Shown one piece after another: positions 28,734 to 37,376 of a stretch of 57,946 bases of DNA. Made by a program: the position numbers and the translations under genes. The DNA is taken from NCBI GenBank assembly GCA_903873805.1, contig CAIQQB010000114.1:1-57946 (forward strand). The letters are read 5' to 3'. The notes beneath the pieces are model-generated. The model was not told the DNA's origin and made no database searches. It was given only the letters and a program-made list of their open reading frames with translations. This stretch comes from an uncultured Opitutia bacterium (GTDB lineage Bacteria; Verrucomicrobiota; Verrucomicrobiia; Opitutales; Opitutaceae). How positions within the stretch are numbered: the stretch's first letter is position 1; the number at the start of each line of letters is the position of its first letter.

Positions 28734-29603
28734 ATGCGTCTTCTGTCCATCCTTGCCCTGCTCTTTGCCGTTCCGCTCGTCAGCCCCGGGGCCGACCTCA
28801 CGGTGGTCGGCTCCGACCTGCTCGGGGAGGGGTTTGCCAAGGGGGTGACGGACTTCGCACACCGCACCGCGCTTCCGCTCAAGCTCGACATGGCGGGGAC
28901 CCGGGTGGGCACCGAACGCCTCCTGGCCGGCGGCGCGGACCTGGGGCTGTTCGTGTTCACCGCCCGCGAAAAACCGCCCGGGGAACCCTTCGTCGCCCTG
29001 ACCGCCGCCTATCACACCGCCGTGGTGGTGGTGCCGGCGGACATGATGCTGACGCAGATCACGATCCAGCAGCTGCGCATGATTTACGGTGACAGCGAGG
29101 CCTCGACCTACCGGATCTGGTACGACCTCGGGGTGCGGGGTGACTGGAACAGCGCAACCATTCTGCCGTATCTCAACGGCTCCGGCGGCGGGCTGTCCTA
29201 CGACCTGTTCCGCTATACGGTGCTCACCTCGCCCAAGCTGCGGCCGACGGTGATGGTGACAGAAAATGCGGCGGCGGCGCTGAAACGCATTTCCAACAAG
29301 GAGGGTGGCATTGCGGTGGTGCCGATGCTGCCCGCCAGCGAAACCAAGCTGAAGACACTGCTGCTGGCCCGGGGTGCGGCCGATGTGGCGTTTGGTCCGA
29401 CGCCGGACAACATTCACAACGGGGATTATCCGATCCGCCTGCCGCTCTACCTGGTCTTCCGGAAGGATGCGACGAAGCGGCTGCTGCCGCTGCTGCGGTT
29501 TCTGTTCAGCGAGGATGCGGTGCCGCTCTGGCAGGGGGCGCAGCTGGTGCCGTTGCCGGCCCAGGCGCGGACGGCCGCAGTGTTTGGGTTGGAAGCACCG
29601 TAA
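28734..29603 (+). CDS. PstS-like periplasmic substrate-binding protein
   Basis: 289 residues with a signal peptide (MRLLSILALLFAVPLVSPGA). TVVGSDLLGEGFAKGVTDFA resembles the first strand-helix of phosphate-binding PstS-like proteins, and QITIQQLRMIYGD and DYPIRLPLYLVFRKD match conserved parts of the PBP-like domain. There is no pstCAB nearby; instead it follows the Wzc-like gene by 50 bases. A role in sensing or exopolysaccharide control rather than transport is possible but not shown. The tRNA-Gly gene begins 48 bases downstream. Confidence 0.75.
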   Translation: MRLLSILALLFAVPLVSPGADLTVVGSDLLGEGFAKGVTDFAHRTALPLKLDMAGTRVGTERLLAGGADLGLFVFTAREKPPGEPFVALTAAYHTAVVVVPADMMLTQITIQQLRMIYGDSEASTYRIWYDLGVRGDWNSATILPYLNGSGGGLSYDLFRYTVLTSPKLRPTVMVTENAAAALKRISNKEGGIAVVPMLPASETKLKTLLLARGAADVAFGPTPDNIHNGDYPIRLPLYLVFRKDATKRLLPLLRFLFSEDAVPLWQGAQLVPLPAQARTAAVFGLEAP

Positions 29604-29651
29604 AAACCTGTTGACGCGGCCCGGTTGCGCGTTTTTGCTGCCCCTTCTTCC

Positions 29652-30963
<1,312 letters not shown>

Positions 30964-30967
<4 letters not shown>

Positions 30968-31185
30968 GGGTGGGCTCCTTGGGTATTCCGGCGTTCGGTC
31001 AGTCGTTGCAGGTAGGTGGTTACGTCGGCCAACAGCACCCGGGAGGCACGACCAATCTTCAGCGGGCGGGGAAATTCGCCGGCATTGATGAGCCGTTCCA
31101 GTGTCCGTTTAGAGATGGCAAGCGCCTTGGCCGCCTCATCGAGGGTCAGAAGGAGGGCGTCGATTGTGCCGGGTGCAGCGTTCAC
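30964..31185 (-). CDS. AlpA/excisionase-like helix-turn-helix protein
   Basis: 73 residues. LTLDEAAKALAISKRTLERLINAGEFPRPLKIGRASRVLLADVTTYLQ is the winged helix-turn-helix of AlpA/MerR-type excisionases (helix_turn_helix_17). Such proteins bind near attachment sites and favour excision, or regulate the integrase gene. The stop overlaps the int start by 4 bases (ATGA), and its own start overlaps the stop of the 168-residue gene in the same way, which indicates translational coupling of the three genes. Confidence 0.9.
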
Positions 31186-31688
31186 GGCTTTTCCTTTGGC
31201 CGGTCAGCGGACTTTTTGGCCGATGTCGGTTGATGTGGGGTGGGTTCGACCGCCCACGACGGCCGGGCCTTGTCGATTTGCTTCTGGGTGACGATGCCCT
31301 GGGAGACGGCCCGTTCTTCCAGTTCGGCGCGCCAAGCCCGAACTTCGCTGACGGGGATGTAAGCGTAGGGCGACTCGCGGACGATCTTCTTGCCGCCCCA
31401 AAAAGTGGTTTTGCGGTGGGTGACGTGGAAAAGGAACATGGAGAGCCGCCCCTCCTGAATCCGCTTGTAAACCCCCGCCCGCGTGACTGGGCAGTACATG
31501 CCGACGCCCCCGGGTGAGACCGAAGGCCCGATCAAGTCGGTCAACGCGTCGAACCAGGCTGAGCTTTCCTCCTGCGAGCCGTCCTTGCGGTAGACGCGTG
31601 TGCCCTCGTCCTTTTCTCCGATGATGGGAAGCATTTCGGCAGGGACCTCGACGTGCGGAAAATTAGTAGGCATTCCGCAAACAGGCAT
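31182..31688 (-). CDS. Hypothetical protein with a helix-turn-helix-like segment
   Basis: 168 residues; no named family recognised. The middle part (YCPVTRAGVYKRIQEGRLSMF ... YAYIPVSEVRAWRAELEE, about residues 65-120) has the pattern of an excisionase-type DNA-binding domain with an inserted loop. The C-terminus is Lys/Pro-rich. It is the first gene of the overlapping chain leading to int. The start is ambiguous: ATG at 31688 or at 31673 (MPTNFPHVEVPAE). Both lie at or within a perfect 9-bp inverted repeat, and no good ribosome-binding site decides. It may be a transcription regulator of the element. Confidence 0.7.
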   Translation of the reverse strand: MPVCGMPTNFPHVEVPAEMLPIIGEKDEGTRVYRKDGSQEESSAWFDALTDLIGPSVSPGGVGMYCPVTRAGVYKRIQEGRLSMFLFHVTHRKTTFWGGKKIVRESPYAYIPVSEVRAWRAELEERAVSQGIVTQKQIDKARPSWAVEPTPHQPTSAKKSADRPKEKP

Positions 31689-31703
31689 GGGGTATGCGGA
31701 ATG
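31671..31703. promoter_or_regulatory. Perfect 9-bp inverted repeat over the start of the 168-residue gene, candidate operator
   Basis: CATTCCGCA (31671-31679) and TGCGGAATG (31695-31703), 15 bases apart. A TTGACA hexamer on the minus strand at 31702-31707 abuts the right half-site. A regulator binding here could block transcription or translation of the whole int chain. The -10 box is not clear. Confidence 0.5.
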
Positions 31704-31755
31704 TCAACTTGTAATTGCCGTGCTGCGAACGCTTCGATTCCAGCGATCACACACG

Positions 31756-31828
31756 ACCGCCGCAAAAGATCGGCCTTCCGCTGCACCACTCGGGGTGGTT
31801 CCACTCCAGGCCGACCCTTTGCGGCGGT
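31756..31828. repeat. 21-bp inverted repeat forming a long hairpin
   Basis: Arms 31756-31776 and 31808-31828 differ at two positions, both of which would still pair as G-U in RNA. The loop contains a smaller ACCACTCGGGGTGGT hairpin. It may be an origin structure or a folded leader RNA. Confidence 0.6.
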
Positions 31829-31841
31829 GTCGGGCCTACGC

Positions 31842-31922
31842 CTCGCACCTTCCATTCCATCGCCGCCCCGGGGGTTGAGGGGATTTCACGAGCAAAGGCG
31901 GCGATTCCATTCCAGGTGCGAG
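31842..31922. repeat. Inverted repeat with a direct core (CTCGCACCT-TCCATTCC-ATCGCCGC)
   Basis: The outer segments CTCGCACCT and ATCGCCGC return inverted at 31898-31922, while the TCCATTCC core between them keeps the same orientation. A third related unit (GCGGCGACTCCATTTCA) lies near 31986. Such iterated units suggest protein-binding sites. Confidence 0.55.
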
Positions 31923-32039
31923 CCGCCCGGCGTCAGGGGACGCCGTCTTGCGCCGCCTAGCCCGGCGCGCTGATATCGCAAGAAAGCGGCGACTCCATTT
32001 CATGTTGTCGGTGTCTCGAATCTGCGCCAAAATGTGCGC
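31872..32039. repeat. 168-bp noncoding block duplicated outside the element (copy 1)
   Basis: Similar along its length to 36859-37026, including GGCGCGCTGATA, CATTTCATGTTGTCGGT and TCTCGAAT. In this copy it lies between the divergent element genes. In the other it directly precedes a rep gene fragment. Confidence 0.8.
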
Positions 32040-32084
32040 AAAAAATAGAGTTGCGGGTGATTGGTCAGAACTCAGGATAATTGC

Positions 32085-33902
32085 ATGTGCGATTCTATTC
32101 CAAGAAGAATGGCTGGATGGGCTATCAAAACGCTCGACTCAGACCGAAGCAGATGGCGAATCGGCCTGATCCTGAATCGGCTGATGTTGGCGCTCTTCTT
32201 TTCATCTACTTTCTATGCCCAAATTCTAAATGCTGTTCCAAATCCTGAGCAGTGGAACGCAGTGACTGGTAACATTCTTGTATCGACAAATTGGAGCCCT
32301 CACACTGTTCCGATCGGCGGTTACAATACACCAGTCGCAATTATTGACAACGGTGGGACCGCTGTGATGTCGGCTGGCTATTACTATTCGCCAAGCATTA
32401 CAATAGGTAATGTAAGTTCTGGGTCAATGCTGATGACTGGAGGCACAATGCTGTTTGATTATGGGCTTGGCCTTGTAGTTGTGCTTGGTAATAAGACCGG
32501 CTCAACAGGCACGCTAACGGTTTCGGGAGGCATTTTCGAAACGAATGAATTCTATCCCGGTCAATCCTATCCCCCGCTGGAGATTGGAGTCTCCGGAAAA
32601 GGTCTTTTGACGATCAATGGAGGCTTTGTGCAAGCGGCTAATACCTACCTGGGTTATGCCACGGGAGGCGTTGGAACAATTAATATCACCAGTGGAGAAC
32701 TTCTGGCCAATTGGATTGTGCTGGGGAACGTCGCCAACAGCACTGGCATAATTAATGTGACAGGTCCTACTTCAACGATTTCAGCGGGATCAATTATTTT
32801 CAGCAATGGCGGCAACGCGACTCTTAATATATCGAATGGTGGTAACGTCACTGGGGCATTTTACACGCCGACATATGGAACTGCGATTCTCGGAGGGGCA
32901 ATAGGCAGCGCAGGTAGCCTGAGCATCGATGGGGCTGGTTCCGTACTAAACGCAACGGGAATTGCCTATATACAAAACGGTGGCGTCAATATCACCCGTG
33001 GTGGTGTTGTCAATACAGATACTATATTTGTGTCTCCAAGGCAAGGTGGTGATGCTATAATAAATGTCTCCGGATCTGGATCTCAATTAAACTTATTTTT
33101 CAATAAAGGCTATGGGTACCTTGGCGCATCTCCGGGCGGGACAAGTGGCGTCTTTGTTGCCGATGGGGGGGCGATTACAGGTGTGCAGGTCGCGCAAATA
33201 TCAGGCAATCTAGCAGTGGATGGCCTTGGTTCGGTTGTGAATATTTCTCAGGAGCTCGATCTTAACGCTAACAATATAAATGATGGGTTTGTTAATATAA
33301 CAAACGGTGGTGTCATTAATGTTGGGGATGTGACTGCAGGCATCGGCGGACTCAATATAAATTCCAACGGACGGGTTGTTATAAGAGCAGGTTCAATCAG
33401 TGGAGGTGTCAATGTTAACTCCAACGGTTACATCAGTGCATACGCTGGTTCGATAAGTGGCGGCATCAATCTAAATGGTGGCAAACTAGGCCTCTATGGC
33501 ACGTTGCATGCAGATAATCTTAGCTGGAATTCAGGTGCAATCTCCATGAATCTATCCGGTGTGGACAATGCCTCCAACTTGTTGGCATTGAGTGGAAGTC
33601 TGATCAAAGGATCGGGTTCATTATTCAATATCGATTTTCGCGGGACTGGCCTGGCTGGGCAGACCTACACGGTGATGACCTTTGTCACCGGGGAGAGCGG
33701 CTTTGGGGTCAACGATTTCAGCTACGGGGATCTGGCCCCCGGACTCATGGGCAGTTTCAACCTGGATGCCAATGATCTGACATTCACGACAACGGTTATT
33801 CCCGAAGCCTCCGCCTTTCCCGCCTTGGCCGGGCTGGGAGTGCTGGGCCTGGCGGTGCTGCATAGACGTAGTACAGTGAGCGCGACCCATAGCAGGCATT
33901 GA
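32085..33902 (+). CDS. PEP-CTERM-like beta-helix repeat protein (element cargo)
   Basis: 605 residues. A hydrophobic signal (about residues 27-50, GLILNRLMLALFFSSTFYA) is followed by many short strand units rich in Gly/Asn/Ser (TGTLTVSGGIF, VGTINITSGEL, NATLNISNGGNV), typical of right-handed beta-helix or autotransporter-strand proteins. The tail VIPEASAFPALAGLGVLGLAVLHRR is a PEP-CTERM-like sorting signal with PEA instead of PEP. The gene is clearly lower in GC than its neighbours up to about 33600, which points to transfer; the last 250 bases return to host-like composition. The ATG at 32085 has an AGGA 7 bases upstream; a TTG at 32061 is an alternative. Confidence 0.8.
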   Translation: MCDSIPRRMAGWAIKTLDSDRSRWRIGLILNRLMLALFFSSTFYAQILNAVPNPEQWNAVTGNILVSTNWSPHTVPIGGYNTPVAIIDNGGTAVMSAGYYYSPSITIGNVSSGSMLMTGGTMLFDYGLGLVVVLGNKTGSTGTLTVSGGIFETNEFYPGQSYPPLEIGVSGKGLLTINGGFVQAANTYLGYATGGVGTINITSGELLANWIVLGNVANSTGIINVTGPTSTISAGSIIFSNGGNATLNISNGGNVTGAFYTPTYGTAILGGAIGSAGSLSIDGAGSVLNATGIAYIQNGGVNITRGGVVNTDTIFVSPRQGGDAIINVSGSGSQLNLFFNKGYGYLGASPGGTSGVFVADGGAITGVQVAQISGNLAVDGLGSVVNISQELDLNANNINDGFVNITNGGVINVGDVTAGIGGLNINSNGRVVIRAGSISGGVNVNSNGYISAYAGSISGGINLNGGKLGLYGTLHADNLSWNSGAISMNLSGVDNASNLLALSGSLIKGSGSLFNIDFRGTGLAGQTYTVMTFVTGESGFGVNDFSYGDLAPGLMGSFNLDANDLTFTTTVIPEASAFPALAGLGVLGLAVLHRRSTVSATHSRH

Positions 33903-33957
33903 ACTGCTGGCCATTGCCCGGACCTTGCGCGTCCCGATTCAGTCGCTGTTTGATTGA
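33880..33957 (+). pseudogene. Remnant of an XRE-type regulator C-terminus
   Basis: In frame to TGA at 33955-33957 the sequence reads IELLAIARTLRVPIQSLFD, the usual C-terminal helix pattern of small XRE/HTH_3 regulators. A stop lies just upstream and no helix-turn-helix is present. It overlaps the end of the convergent rep gene. It is short, so chance similarity is possible. Confidence 0.35.
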
Positions 33958-35027
33958 CCGCCATCGGTCTCAGGATACATCGGCTCAAATTCTGGGAAAT
34001 ACAGATCGCCCAGCGAAACCCGTATGCCGAGGGTAATTTCCCTCGCTATGACTAGTCGATTCTGAAGGCCAAGGCTGATTGCAAATTCTCGAATGAGCCA
34101 ACGATAGGGTGGGTCTTCCCAAAGCGGATCTAAACAGTTTTTGTGACGTATCCAAGTGGCATCCTCTCCGAGGGGAGAAGGGTCCAAGCCGTCAATTCTG
34201 GCCTGTCTTGTATTCTGGTACACATCGGGCACGACTGCGCAGATGATGTCCCTCAAAATGGATGACCAGTTTTTGCCGAAGGCGACTTGCATGCCCCCTT
34301 CTTTGACATGGAAGCGTGATGCAAATTTGGCCAGCTTGGCCCTAAAGAGGAATGAACGGTCGCTGACGAATTGAAAACGGGTGCTGACGTGCCGGGCTGA
34401 AACCGAGTACCGAACCAGGTGGGCGCCCTTGTCAGCCGGGAGTCGGTTGCCGATGTGCTTGGCGATGTACTTGGCGAGATACCTGGCCAAACCCTCGGCA
34501 TTGGTTTTGACCGGCAAAAGTTCCGTCCGACCAAATCGGTAGGCCTTGGCCGTTTTTCGCCAAAACGCCCACTCCTTGCGAAGCCAGGGATTGGCGCTGC
34601 CATAGTCGCCTTGGGAAACTTTGGCGAAGTTAAATCCCGACCGAATGTCCTCAGGGCACACCACCAGGACGTGCCAGTGAATCCTGCCCGACTTCATCCT
34701 CTCAACAACGGCGATGAAGCCTGCGTAACGCTTTGACAGGACCCCCGTCCGCAAACTGTTGAAACGTCGCTGAGCCTCTTTTATTTCGGTAACGTGATCA
34801 GCAAACGTGAGGGTCAGGAAGCCCAGCCTTTCGAAGCCATATTCTTGGGCCAAGAGCCTGACGTTTTCGCGGAGGGCAAACTCCGCCCGCCGATGGCCGC
34901 TGTTGAGGGGTTCGTTTGAGTTGTTACTAATTAGACAAGGAACGCCGGCCACCAGCCCGAGCGCCCGCTCCGCGGGCGCTTCGGGCTGGTCCGCCGGCGC
35001 AATCCGTGCCAGTTCGGTCCCGCTCAT
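33939..35027 (-). CDS. HUH rolling-circle replication initiator (Rep)
   Basis: 362 residues. Three Rep motifs appear in order: motif 1 FLTLTFADH (about residue 75), motif 2 GRIHWHVLVV with the metal-binding His-x-His (about 115), and motif 3 YLAKYIAKHIG with the catalytic Tyr (about 185). This is the layout of HUH endonucleases of rolling-circle plasmids and filamentous-phage-like elements, which nick the origin and stay bound to the 5' end. The start at 35027 (MSGTELARIAP) has AAAGGA upstream and overlaps, as ATGA, the stop of the reading frame that becomes the integrase tail in the circle. A strong palindrome lies inside codons 10-30. Confidence 0.85.
   Translation of the reverse strand: MSGTELARIAPADQPEAPAERALGLVAGVPCLISNNSNEPLNSGHRRAEFALRENVRLLAQEYGFERLGFLTLTFADHVTEIKEAQRRFNSLRTGVLSKRYAGFIAVVERMKSGRIHWHVLVVCPEDIRSGFNFAKVSQGDYGSANPWLRKEWAFWRKTAKAYRFGRTELLPVKTNAEGLARYLAKYIAKHIGNRLPADKGAHLVRYSVSARHVSTRFQFVSDRSFLFRAKLAKFASRFHVKEGGMQVAFGKNWSSILRDIICAVVPDVYQNTRQARIDGLDPSPLGEDATWIRHKNCLDPLWEDPPYRWLIREFAISLGLQNRLVIAREITLGIRVSLGDLYFPEFEPMYPETDGGQSNSD
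34942..35000. repeat. Long palindrome inside the rep gene, candidate rolling-circle origin
   Basis: ACCAGCCCGAGCGCCCGC and its inverted copy (34951-34968 / 34972-34990, one bulged base) are extended by GCCGGC on both sides. It lies near the 5' end of rep, where some rolling-circle replicons carry their nick hairpin. The nick site itself is not recognised. Confidence 0.55.
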
Positions 35028-35129
35028 GGTTGGAGTCCTTTCGTGCTGGCAATGATGGCCAGGATTGCCGCGCGCAGTTCGGGGCGCAGGGTGGGCCACG
35101 CATTGACGATTTCGGCGAGGTCGGAAAAG

Positions 35130-35148
35130 GCGTGTGCAGTCAGTTGTG
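35130..35148. repeat. 19-bp direct repeat, candidate integrase arm site (right copy)
   Basis: Exact copy of 29862-29880 (GCGTGTGCAGTCAGTTGTG), in the same reading frame of the integrase tail (QLTAHA). Confidence 0.5.
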
Positions 35149-35213
35149 CGGCCGCAGGGTGGGGCGATTCTGCAACGAGCGCTTGTTTAACACTATCCGT
35201 TTCTCGCGCAGGT

Positions 35214-35295
35214 AGTTCGAGTCTCTTCGCCTGCTCCATTTCAGATAAGCGGCTGGGGGCGACCCCAGCCGCTTTTTTGCGTCTTAACGCGACAG
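35214..35295. repeat. Right attachment site (attR), 82-bp direct repeat
   Basis: Contains only the 3' part of the tRNA (from the T arm) plus the terminator, here with a perfect AGCGGCTGGGG/CCCCAGCCGCT stem. It is offset 5,511 bases from attL, a multiple of three. Confidence 0.93.
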
Positions 35296-35431
35296 CATCA
35301 GGCTTTTGCAAAACCGGCTGAGAATGACCGGTTGTCAGAGGTTGCGACTCTGAACGACCAGAAAAGACCCCTGCAGGTACAGACAGGGGTGCTGCACCTT
35401 TCGCGCAAGTAGCCTCTGGAGAAGAAGGCAA

Positions 35432-35649
35432 GGCCCGTGGCGCATTCAGGCGCTGGTCGAGCGCCGGGAGGTGACGGGAGCAGTGGGTTGGGGGATGACT
35501 TCACTTCCAATTGCACCCGTTTGGATCTGGATCTTGCCGCGAACCCTCGCGTCGCGCGGGTGATTTCATTTTATCTCGCCATGCCCGTCTTCGCCGGTGT
35601 TGCATCCGGAAAACAGTCACCCGTTGGTGGTCGCCAATCCCAAATCCCC
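35432..35649. other. 218-bp gap before the esterase gene
   Basis: The esterase frame is open through here without a signal peptide or start support. The esterase promoter should lie here. No repeat or clear promoter box is seen. Confidence 0.4.
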
Positions 35650-36762
35650 ATGAAAACACCGTGCTATGTCTCCGCGGCGGTCCTCTCAATTGGTCTCAGC
35701 GTGGCCTCGGCCCAGCCCGCCGTCGCTCCGCCCGCGGAGGCGGCTCCCACTCCTGCAACGACGGCGACTCCGGCCCCGGCCCGCGACGGGGGGGCGGCAC
35801 GTCCGGCGATACCATTGCGCGACCCGCTCGCCGCCGGCTACGTCAAGGCCACCGAAATACCCGACGGCCAGGTGCCGCCGATGGAGGCCGATGGCAATTT
35901 CATCATCGGTCGGACCCACCCCCAGGCGCCGGAAATGAGCCCCGTCGCGGCCGGTCAGCCCAAGGGCAAAGTCTTCAAATTCACGCTCAACTCCACCGAG
36001 AGCAAATTTTACCCGGGCATCGCTCCGGGCGGACCCCAGCCTTACAAGCGCTCCGTTACAGTTTATGTGCCCGCGCAATATGTGCCCGGCACGGTTGCGC
36101 CGGTCTTGATCACCTCCGATGGCGACGGCCGGGCCTTCAATGTGCTCGACCATCTGATTCCATTGAAGAAGCTCCCGGTGATGATCGTGGTCGCCATTCC
36201 CCCCGGCGGCCCCGACGGGCGCGGCGGCGAGCGCAATCTGGAATACGACACCATGTCCGGCAAATACAGCGACTTCGTCGAGACCGAGGTGCTGCCGATG
36301 GCCGAGAAAGTTGCCAGCGTGAAGCTGACGGAAGATCCGGACGGGCGCGCCGTGATGGGCACCAGTTCCGGCGCGGCGGCGGGCATGATCATGGCGTGGT
36401 TTCACCCGGAGCGCTACCATCGCGTGCTCACATTCTCCGGCACGTTCACCAACAATCAATACCCAACCGATCCGGCCTATCCGCACGGCGCCTGGGGACT
36501 CCACGAAACGTTGATCCCGAACAGCCCCGTCCAGCCGATCCGCATCTACATTGAGTGCGGCGACCACGACAACTTCGGCGGGGCAATGCGCGATTGGGTC
36601 GAGGCCAACGAAAACATGGCGAAGGTGCTGACCGCAAAAGGCTATCACTACAAATTCGTCTTCGCCCGCAACGCCGGCCACACCGACCGGCCGACGATCT
36701 CCGAGCTCTATCCCACCGCGCTGCAATGGATCTGGCAGGGCTATCCGATCGAGGGAAAATAG
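35650..36762 (+). CDS. Secreted alpha/beta-hydrolase esterase (CE1/Fes-like)
   Basis: 370 residues with a signal peptide (MKTPCYVSAAVLSIGLSVASAQPA) and an Ala/Pro-rich linker to about residue 55. The fold matches enterochelin-esterase/CE1-type hydrolases: nucleophile elbow MGTSSGAAAGMIMAW, YIECGDHDNF with the likely acid, and catalytic His in NAGHTDRPTISE. Secreted members remove feruloyl or acetyl groups from plant polysaccharides. The neighbours are other cell-wall esterases and a lyase-like protein. It lies between an attachment-site remnant and a rep fragment, so it may have arrived with the second, decayed element. The start is placed at the signal peptide; the open frame begins 71 codons earlier. 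Confidence 0.85.
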   Translation: MKTPCYVSAAVLSIGLSVASAQPAVAPPAEAAPTPATTATPAPARDGGAARPAIPLRDPLAAGYVKATEIPDGQVPPMEADGNFIIGRTHPQAPEMSPVAAGQPKGKVFKFTLNSTESKFYPGIAPGGPQPYKRSVTVYVPAQYVPGTVAPVLITSDGDGRAFNVLDHLIPLKKLPVMIVVAIPPGGPDGRGGERNLEYDTMSGKYSDFVETEVLPMAEKVASVKLTEDPDGRAVMGTSSGAAAGMIMAWFHPERYHRVLTFSGTFTNNQYPTDPAYPHGAWGLHETLIPNSPVQPIRIYIECGDHDNFGGAMRDWVEANENMAKVLTAKGYHYKFVFARNAGHTDRPTISELYPTALQWIWQGYPIEGK

Positions 36763-36858
36763 CCGGGGCTGACCTTGGTCCCAGCAAAACACTCGCTGGC
36801 GCGCGCGCGGCTTGTAGCCTTGCTCACCTGGGCGTGGCCGGAGAAGTTTGGCCCCAGC

Positions 36859-37026
36859 GGGTTCAAGGGGGGCTACGAGCAGGGGCGGCGATCCCATTCC
36901 AGGTGCGAGACGCCCGACGTCAGGTGACGCCTTCTTGCGCCGCCTAGCCCGGCGCGCTGATAGCGCAAGAACGCAACGACTTCATTTCATGTTGTCGGTT
37001 TCTCGAATTTACGCCAAAATCTGCGG
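36859..37026. repeat. 168-bp noncoding block duplicated from the element (copy 2)
   Basis: Same order of landmarks as 31872-32039 with scattered substitutions. Because a rep fragment follows at once, it marks a decayed second element outside attR. Confidence 0.8.
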
Positions 37027-37086
37027 CGAAGTTGAATCACGACCGAATGTCCTCCAGGCAAGCCACCAGGAGGTGCCAGTGAATCT
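37025..37086 (-). pseudogene. Fragment of a second HUH rep gene
   Basis: About 62 bases closely match 34623-34684 of rep. On the minus strand it reads RIHWHLLVACLEDIRS, stop, FNFA, versus RIHWHVLVVCPEDIRSGFNFA in the intact gene. The HUH motif is recognisable, but a TGA follows. Confidence 0.85.
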
Positions 37087-37132
37087 CACGGGCAGGATGC
37101 CCGTGCCGCGTTGCATGGGCATCCTGCCCATG
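37087..37132. repeat. Double-hairpin palindrome inserted in the rep fragment
   Basis: CACGGGCAGGATGCCCGTG and ATGGGCATCCTGCCCAT are each hairpins and inverted versions of one another. The rep-like words GTGCCAGTGAATC (37073-37085) and GTGCAGTGAATCC (37164-37176) flank the insert, like a target duplication. Confidence 0.6.
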
Positions 37133-37172
37133 TCAGAGGGAAGCCACGTCAAAACAAAGGACCGTGCAGTGA

Positions 37173-37337
37173 ATCCTGGCCACGGTGGTTTTCGGCTTGA
37201 GAAACGGGGGGACGCTCAATCTCATGTCCCTCTCGCTGCAGTACCCCCTGCTCATCCCCTTCAAGGCCGTCTTCCGCGGCGGCGGCGCCGTGGGTGAAAC
37301 CTCCTTCCTGAATGATTCCCGCCTGCTCGACTGGTGA
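37173..37337 (+). pseudogene. Orphan C-terminal fragment, unrecognised
   Basis: An open frame without a convincing start ends at 37337 (for example MSLSLQYPLLIPFKAVFRGG from 37224). The composition looks protein-like, as the tail of a lost gene, but I cannot name the family. Confidence 0.25.
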
Positions 37338-37376
37338 CGGCCCCCTCGGCTACCACAAGTTTTACCCCCTGCCTCC

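Larger units (their letters stand above)
31704..32084. other. Noncoding control-like region of the element, with several inverted repeats
   Basis: There is no supported gene between the divergent 168-residue gene and the cargo gene. It holds a 21-bp inverted repeat with two mismatches (31756-31776 / 31808-31828), a second inverted pair (31842-31866 / 31898-31922), and a 168-bp block (31872-32039) that recurs at 36859-37026 outside the element. It could contain promoters, a replication origin or a structured RNA. Confidence 0.6.
35024..35431 (-). pseudogene. Integrase C-terminal segments: element tail plus remnant of a second integrase, joined through attR
   Basis: One open frame of 135 codons has three parts. 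35431-35296, outside the element, is similar to the integrase before its attachment site (AGVFSGRSESQP versus AGVISGLSESPA; VALRRKKAA in both). 35295-35214 is the attachment repeat in the same frame. 35213-35024 is a unique tail of 62 residues (FSDLAEIVNAWPTLRPELRA is its core) ending in TGA overlapping the rep start. The last part is the predicted native C-terminus of the element's integrase in circular form. The first part looks like the leftover of a second related integrase. Confidence 0.75.
36763..37376. other. 614-bp gene-free stretch with remains of a second element
   Basis: Holds the second copy of the 168-bp element block (36859-37026), a rep gene fragment (37025-37086), a double-hairpin palindrome (37087-37132) and a short orphan open frame to 37337. 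No intact gene is supported. Confidence 0.7.

Noticed and set aside
26210-28960. Very long minus-strand open frame opposite the barrel and Wzc-like genes
   Set aside because: Composition is that of an antisense shadow in high-GC DNA, while the plus strand carries complete Walker motifs and a tyrosine cluster.
31541-31855. Open frame upstream of the 168-residue gene
   Set aside because: It overlaps the inverted repeats and that gene in another frame, and has no start support.
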